A stretch of DNA of 18,463 nucleotides, from the NCBI GenBank assembly GCA_002731985.1, contig PCCT01000050.1, positions 4,883-23,345 of the forward strand, read 5' to 3'. This document shows, piece by piece, positions 13,542 through 18,463 of the stretch. The first letter of the stretch is position 1. Each line of letters begins with the position of its first letter. Source of the DNA: Nitrospinota bacterium (lineage in GTDB: Bacteria; Nitrospinota; Nitrospinia; Nitrospinales; VA-1). Both the position numbers and the translations under genes were made by a program. Below the pieces are notes generated by a model. That model did no database searches. It saw only the letters and a program-made list of their open reading frames with translations, and was not told the origin of the DNA.

Positions 13542-16500
13542 CTATTTAGAGGCATAGAATGTTCGGTAAAGAGCAGGTAGGACGATAAGAGTGAGTGCGG
13601 TGGAGGATATGATGCCTCCAATCACAACGGTTGCTAAAGGGCGTTGCACTTCTGCACCTGTTCCAGTTGCGAGGGCCATGGGGATAAATCCAAGTGAGGC
13701 GACTAGAGCGGTCATGAGTACTGGGCGTAATCGAGTGAGTGATCCTTGACGAATAGCTTCATTCAATGGAACTCCCTGTTCTCTAAGTTTGCTGAAGAAG
13801 GAAATCATAACTAATCCGTTCAACACTGCGACGCCGGAAAGTGCGATAAAACCCACCGCCGCCGAAATGGATAAGGGAATGCCGCGCATCCATAGTGATA
13901 GGAATCCGCCAGTCAAAGCCAGAGGCACGCCGGTGAAAACGAGTAGAGCATCTTTGTTAGATCCAAATGCGCTGAATAGTAGGAGATAGATCAATGCCAG
14001 CGTGAGAGAGACGATGACCCAAAGACGTTTAGCGGCCGAAATCAAATGCTCGAATTGCCCGCCCCAGGAAATCCAGTACCCCGGCAACAGAGAAATTCTT
14101 TCATCGATTTCTTTTTGTGCACTCTCAACGAATGAACCTAGATCCCTTCCCCTGACATTTGCTGTGACAACCACACGCCTTTTTCCATTTTCCCTGCTTA
14201 TTTGATTTGGGCCGGTGATCACTTTGAAATTTGCTACCGCATCCAAAGAAACGTAAGTGAACTTACCGACAGGGTTTGTTAGTTCAGCTTTTGAGATAGA
14301 GGGAAGGGTATGTTTTTTAGGAAGTGGTATTGGAATTTTTTTAAGGAGCTCTACATTTTTGCGTGTACCCTCAGGGAGTCTTACAATCAGATCAAACCGA
14401 CGATCGCCAAGGAATACTTGTCCCGCTCTCTTTCCTCCAATCGCTATTGCCACAGCATCTTGCACATCGGAAATATTGAGTCCCAGCCGGGCCATTTCGA
14501 CACGATCCAATTCCATAGTCAATACGGGGAGTCCTGTGACCTGTTCCACCCGTACATCAGCCGCTCCAGGGACATCTGCAAGGACATGTTCGATTTCATC
14601 AGCGGCGGAAACGAGTTCATCCATGTCATCTCCAAAAACTTTAACGGCAACATCACTTCTGACCCCAGCGATCAACTCGTTGAATCTCATTTCAATCGGC
14701 TGGGTTATCTCGTATTTGTTACCCGGTACCTGGGTTAATTTATCCTCTAATCTGTGAGTGAGCTCAGTTTTTGGGGTATTGGGATCAGGCCACTGCGAGC
14801 GAGGCTTTAAAATTGCGAACACATCGGCCACACTAGGCGGCATGGGGTCGGTGGCAATGTCGGCGGTTCCCATTTTTGAGAATACGTAATCGACTTCAGG
14901 AATTTCTTTTATTTTGCTTTCAAGAGTATCCTGCATAGAAACAGCCTGTGTCAGGCTGGTTCCGGTAACTCGTAAGGCATGGAGGGCAATGTCGCGTTCG
15001 TCGAGAGTGGGCAGAAACTCAGTTCCCATTTTTGTAGCCAATAATAGACTGAGTATAACGAGTACTGCCGCCATGCTGATGATAGCAGGGCGATTACCCA
15101 ATGAAAAGTCGAGTAGTGGAGCATATGCTTTTCTGGCCCAGCGAAGCAAAGGGTTTTCTTTATCTGAGATATCTCCTGAAGCAAACTGTGCGATCATGGC
15201 GGGTATGAAAGTCAATGACAGGATCATCGCTCCTGTCAGCGCGGCTAAAACTGTGAAGGCCATTGGGTGAAACATTTTGCCTTCGACCCCAGTCAGGGTA
15301 AGAATCGGAAGGTAAACAACCATGATGATAAATACCCCGAAGATGCTCGGTCGTGATACCTCACGTGTAGCTACTCTGGCTATAGAGAGACGCTCTTCCA
15401 TACTAAGTATTCGTCCAAGGCTTTTTTGTTCTTCTGCCAACCTGCGGTAACAATTTTCAACGATGATGACCGCTCCATCGACGATGATCCCAAAATCGAT
15501 CGCGCCCAGGCTGAGAAGGTTTCCGCTGACTCGGTTACTCACCATGCCGGTGACGGCAAATAGCATGGAAAGTGGGATCACCAATGCGGTGATGAGCGCC
15601 GCACGGAAATTGCCCAGCAAAATAAAAAGAACTGCTATTACGAGTAATGCCCCTTCAAGTAAATTATTTCGAACTGTTTTTAAAGTAGCGTTTACCAGGT
15701 GTGTGCGGTCATAAATAGTCCTGGCAGTTATGCCTTCGGGCAGTGTTTTGTTGATTTCTTTCACCCTCTTCGCAACATTCAATGATACCGCACGGCTATT
15801 TTCGCCTTTGAGCATAAAAACAGTTCCCAACACAGCTTCTTTTCCGTTTAGCGTTGCCGCACCGGTTCTAAGCTCCTTTCCCAATTTAACCTCGGCAACA
15901 TCCTTTATGTAAACAGGAACGCCGTCATGGGTTCCCAATACAACCCGACGGATGTCTTCCAGACTACTGACTTGACCGGGAGAGCGAATTAGGTACTGCT
16001 GGCCCTGGTGTTCAATATAACCAGCTCCCACGTTGGCGTTATTTTTACTCAAAGATTCCATTACGTCACGAAAAGTAATCCCAAAGGCGATCAGCTTTTC
16101 TGGGTCGGGAGCAACAAGATATTGTTTGGTATAACCGCCAATGCTGTTGACTTCAGTAACACCTGGGACATTGAGCAGCTGGGGTCGAATGATCCAATCC
16201 TGAATCGCCCGTAATTCCATTAATGCGGTGGGTTCTTGGCCTGATATGGAAAGATGGTTCTCATTTTCCACCGACCACATAAAAATTTCGCCGAGGCCGG
16301 TGGATATGGGCCCCATGGTGGGATCTGTTCCTGTTGGTAAAACCTCTTTGACTTCCTGCAGCCGCGAACCGATCAGCTGTCTCGCAAAATAGATATCCGT
16401 TCCATCCTCAAAAATTGCGGTCACCTGCGATAAGCCGTAACGGGATATGGACCGGGTATGCCTTAAGTTTGGTATGCCGGCAATGGCGGTTTCAACTGGA

Positions 16501-16700
16501 AAAGTTATGCGTTGCTCCGCTTCCAGAGGTGTGAAGCCTGGAGCCTCAGTATTGATTTGTACTTGAACGTTGGTAATATCGGGAACAGCATCAATGGGAA
16601 GAATCAGGAAATTATAAGCTCCAACAGCCGCCATGCCTATGGTGGCAATTATCACGAACAATCTTTGTCTGATTGAAAATTGTAATAACGTATTAAGCAT
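13542..16700 (-). CDS. czcA: Heavy-metal efflux RND pump, CzcA-like (HME-RND)
   Basis: This is the proton-driven inner-membrane pump of a tripartite efflux complex that exports divalent metals from the periplasm or cytoplasm to the outside. The 1052 residues are full length for the family. Helix 1 and PDITNVQVQINTEAPG after it are typical of HME-RND proteins. Two homologous halves each have a large periplasmic loop. The helix 4 proton-relay motif DFGIIVDGAVIIVEN has D402, D408 and E415, the same numbering as Cupriavidus CzcA, and it is the signature of Zn/Co/Cd/Ni pumps (HME1-3 in the Nies scheme). Cu/Ag pumps (CusA) have a different motif there. It follows the membrane fusion gene by 15 bases, so the two form one operon. 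Which of Zn, Co, Ni or Cd is exported cannot be read from the sequence. No regulator is in the window. Confidence 0.95.
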   Translation of the reverse strand: MLNTLLQFSIRQRLFVIIATIGMAAVGAYNFLILPIDAVPDITNVQVQINTEAPGFTPLEAEQRITFPVETAIAGIPNLRHTRSISRYGLSQVTAIFEDGTDIYFARQLIGSRLQEVKEVLPTGTDPTMGPISTGLGEIFMWSVENENHLSISGQEPTALMELRAIQDWIIRPQLLNVPGVTEVNSIGGYTKQYLVAPDPEKLIAFGITFRDVMESLSKNNANVGAGYIEHQGQQYLIRSPGQVSSLEDIRRVVLGTHDGVPVYIKDVAEVKLGKELRTGAATLNGKEAVLGTVFMLKGENSRAVSLNVAKRVKEINKTLPEGITARTIYDRTHLVNATLKTVRNNLLEGALLVIAVLFILLGNFRAALITALVIPLSMLFAVTGMVSNRVSGNLLSLGAIDFGIIVDGAVIIVENCYRRLAEEQKSLGRILSMEERLSIARVATREVSRPSIFGVFIIMVVYLPILTLTGVEGKMFHPMAFTVLAALTGAMILSLTFIPAMIAQFASGDISDKENPLLRWARKAYAPLLDFSLGNRPAIISMAAVLVILSLLLATKMGTEFLPTLDERDIALHALRVTGTSLTQAVSMQDTLESKIKEIPEVDYVFSKMGTADIATDPMPPSVADVFAILKPRSQWPDPNTPKTELTHRLEDKLTQVPGNKYEITQPIEMRFNELIAGVRSDVAVKVFGDDMDELVSAADEIEHVLADVPGAADVRVEQVTGLPVLTMELDRVEMARLGLNISDVQDAVAIAIGGKRAGQVFLGDRRFDLIVRLPEGTRKNVELLKKIPIPLPKKHTLPSISKAELTNPVGKFTYVSLDAVANFKVITGPNQISRENGKRRVVVTANVRGRDLGSFVESAQKEIDERISLLPGYWISWGGQFEHLISAAKRLWVIVSLTLALIYLLLFSAFGSNKDALLVFTGVPLALTGGFLSLWMRGIPLSISAAVGFIALSGVAVLNGLVMISFFSKLREQGVPLNEAIRQGSLTRLRPVLMTALVASLGFIPMALATGTGAEVQRPLATVVIGGIISSTALTLIVLPALYRTFYASK

Positions 16701-16715
16701 AGTCAGGTTAATTAA

Positions 16716-18463
16716 TTAATGTGAGTGGGCGGCGCCGGATTTTTCAATTTCGGCTTTCACCGCATAACTATTCTCTACAACATAATTCTCTCCGGCAGAT
16801 AATCCATCCAGTACTTCCACCCAGTTTTCGTCATTGGCTCCGAGTTTGAGAGGGCGCCCCTCAAAGAAATTTCCATAATTCACGAATACAACGGACCAGT
16901 CTCGCAGGCTTTGGATCGCATCGGCTCTAACTGCAACTGGAACGGCTCGTTCTTTCAATATAAGTTCGACAGTGACAAATGTTCCTGGCGGCCAGAGCTT
17001 ATTATTGTTGGGAATAACAACGCGACCCGTAACAGATCGGGTGGTTTCATCAATGATGGAACTCAGATAGGTCAACCGACCCATTGCTTCGGTTTCCATT
17101 TGATCATTTTTTACTTTAACTTTCTGGCCCAGCTTCACAGCGTTTAAGTTTTTTGCGGGGATAGCGATGTTGACCCATACATCACTTAAGTCGGCCAATA
17201 TAAAAATATTGTCATCCTTTTTAAGAGCCTCACCCGTAGTGAGATGTTTTTTTATGACGGTACCGCTTAAAGAAGATCGCAACTCATAATGCGTGAGTAG
17301 TGGGTCTTTCCCTTTGTCCAGACGTTCGATTTTCAAAATTGGTAAACCCAGTGCCAAAAGTTTTTGGATCGCCATTTGTAAATTCAGTTGTTCCATCTCC
17401 GATGTTCTCTGTTTCTGGCGCATCGTCCAATCCCCGTCGTATGCAATCTTTTCTCTGAGAGCTACATATTTTGCTTCTGCGCTCTTATGATCTTCAAGAG
17501 CGAGCATATATTCCGATTCAGAGGAAATTCCTTTTTCGCGCAGTCGCTTTTCACGTTTATAAACTGATTCGGTCAAATGTAGCTTGGCATAAGCCGGGAT
17601 AAGAAGTTCGCGGTTTTCCCCAATGACCAGATTCTTTAAAGAACGGTAAACTTCTTCCAGATCGGGTTGCTGTTCAAGCAGTTTCAGCATCGTTCCAGTA
17701 GTTTTAAAAACGAGCGTTTCCCTTTCCATATCTTTTTTTGCCAGTTTTGATTGCTTGACTGCCGCAAGGTAATTTATTTTGGCATCCGCCAGCTCTCTAC
17801 TTTCCAGAATAGCGAGTAACTCTCCTTTCTTTACATGGTCGCCCAAGTCTTTAAACACCTCGCGAACCACACCGTCGAGACGAGGAACTATGTGAACGAC
17901 TCTTTCCTCATTGAGTCCAATTTCCCCGGTAAAGCGGAGAACGCTTTTAATTTTTCCTGGACCAGCTGCATTGACTTTTATCCCTGCGTTTGCCTGCACT
18001 TCCGTAGATAATTCGGTGCGAGCTTCAATTTGAGAAAAATGCCAGATATAGTCCTTGCCCTGCCAGTGAGCCTTGATATCCACTTCAAATGAATGAGGTT
18101 CTACGACCGTCATGTCTCCAAGAAGGTAATCCCCCACCAGTTTAAAATGTATTTCATCGAGCCGATCCAATCTGTGCAGGTTAATAACTACATCCACTTC
18201 ATTGAGTGGAATCGGTTTGCCTGCGGTAGTGGTTACATAAACTCTGAACTGTGGCGGAATACCCGTTTCAAAAATTTTTACCTCAACTTGAAGGTCATTT
18301 TTAGAGAATAACCAGCCACCATGGGAACCGCGTGGAATCGAAACTTCTTCCGAATGGTCATGATGTTCTTCATGGTCGAGCTCAACTAAAGCTGGTGGAT
18401 CCATTTGCAGGATCATAATTCCAACGAGGACTCCCAAACCTAATATCATGATGACTGAAAATG
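16716..18463 (-). CDS. czcB: CzcB-like periplasmic membrane fusion protein (5' end outside window)
   Basis: This adaptor joins the RND pump to an outer-membrane channel. The frame is open through the right edge: codons before ATG 18449 read FSVI and extend the membrane helix. The true start, with its basic residues, is therefore probably beyond the window, and ATG 18449 would cut the anchor short. After the helix comes a His/Glu cluster, DHEEHHDHSEE (25-35 from that ATG), a likely metal-binding tail as in CzcB-type proteins. A beta-rich extra domain (~45-145) follows. The half-lipoyl motif (HIVPRLDGVVREVFKDLGDH), a long coiled-coil hairpin (~215-350), the second half-lipoyl (LSGTVIKKHLTTGEALKKDD), beta-barrel and membrane-proximal domains come next. 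The C-terminus ends AAHSH. It sits 15 bases upstream of czcA. A CzcC-type outer-membrane gene is expected further upstream, outside the window. Confidence 0.92.
   Translation of the reverse strand, partial: FSVIMILGLGVLVGIMILQMDPPALVELDHEEHHDHSEEVSIPRGSHGGWLFSKNDLQVEVKIFETGIPPQFRVYVTTTAGKPIPLNEVDVVINLHRLDRLDEIHFKLVGDYLLGDMTVVEPHSFEVDIKAHWQGKDYIWHFSQIEARTELSTEVQANAGIKVNAAGPGKIKSVLRFTGEIGLNEERVVHIVPRLDGVVREVFKDLGDHVKKGELLAILESRELADAKINYLAAVKQSKLAKKDMERETLVFKTTGTMLKLLEQQPDLEEVYRSLKNLVIGENRELLIPAYAKLHLTESVYKREKRLREKGISSESEYMLALEDHKSAEAKYVALREKIAYDGDWTMRQKQRTSEMEQLNLQMAIQKLLALGLPILKIERLDKGKDPLLTHYELRSSLSGTVIKKHLTTGEALKKDDNIFILADLSDVWVNIAIPAKNLNAVKLGQKVKVKNDQMETEAMGRLTYLSSIIDETTRSVTGRVVIPNNNKLWPPGTFVTVELILKERAVPVAVRADAIQSLRDWSVVFVNYGNFFEGRPLKLGANDENWVEVLDGLSAGENYVVENSYAVKAEIEKSGAAHSH

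Noticed and set aside
13542..16700. Long open frames on the + strand opposite czcA (for example 14257-14757)
   Set aside because: They are antisense shadows of a clear full-length RND pump and show no domain-like composition or ribosome sites.
16708..16720. TTAATTAATTAAT repeat between the two efflux genes
   Set aside because: A short A+T-rich tetranucleotide run spanning a stop codon; too simple to assign a function.
16716..18449. ATG 18449 as the true start of the CzcB-like protein
   Set aside because: It would start inside the membrane helix with no basic residues before it, and the frame remains open to the window edge.

Overview
The window holds about ten protein-coding genes of a Gram-negative bacterium with moderate G+C, plus two decayed signalling genes. 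Gram-negative cell architecture follows from a SPOR-domain protein, a class A penicillin-binding protein with a periplasmic partner candidate, and an RND efflux system that needs an outer membrane. No rRNA, tRNA, CRISPR array, complete insertion sequence or phage gene was seen. The general style of the proteins recalls marine Nitrospinota, but nothing in the window proves this and it is a low-confidence inference.

Region 1 (1-4241, + strand) is a cell-wall cluster. It has the 3' end of an unrecognised gene, a bifunctional PBP1A-type peptidoglycan synthase, and a three-helix membrane protein ending in a periplasmic SPOR domain. The three genes overlap (TTGA, then 17 bases), which implies translational coupling. 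Region 2 (4242-4728) is a stretch without an intact gene. It carries, on the - strand, the frameshifted and internally deleted remains of what looks like an HD-GYP-type phosphodiesterase. Region 3 (4729-5728, - strand) is a two-gene unit: a four-helix membrane protein of unknown role followed by a SAM-dependent methyltransferase. It diverges from Region 4 across 110 bases in which the predicted -35 boxes of both promoters overlap.

Region 4 (5839-9414, + strand) is a sugar-phosphate operon of glucose-6-phosphate isomerase, a long transaldolase and glucokinase. Together they link free glucose, glycolysis and the non-oxidative pentose phosphate pathway. argG (argininosuccinate synthase) follows, with its own likely promoter. 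Region 5 (10674-11011) has no normal gene. It keeps a promoter-like motif, the first 13 codons of a response regulator and, in another frame, the Fis-type helix-turn-helix end of an NtrC-class regulator; the receiver and AAA+ domains are gone. It is followed by a secreted protein combining TPR-like repeats with a periplasmic-binding-protein fold, resembling both LivK-type receptors and the PBP activator LpoA.

Region 6 (13157-18463, - strand) is a heavy-metal efflux operon read from the right edge: a CzcB-like membrane fusion protein (5' end outside the window) and a CzcA-like RND pump. The pump's proton-relay motif marks it as a divalent-cation exporter, not a Cu/Ag pump. A small hypothetical reading frame, probably truncated at its 5' end, lies just downstream.

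The observations most worth following are the two signalling pseudogenes that both lost their central domains, the possible survival of a 43-residue Fis-like peptide, the PBP1A / SPOR / LpoA-like set, and the uncharacterised membrane protein-methyltransferase pair with its overlapping divergent promoter.
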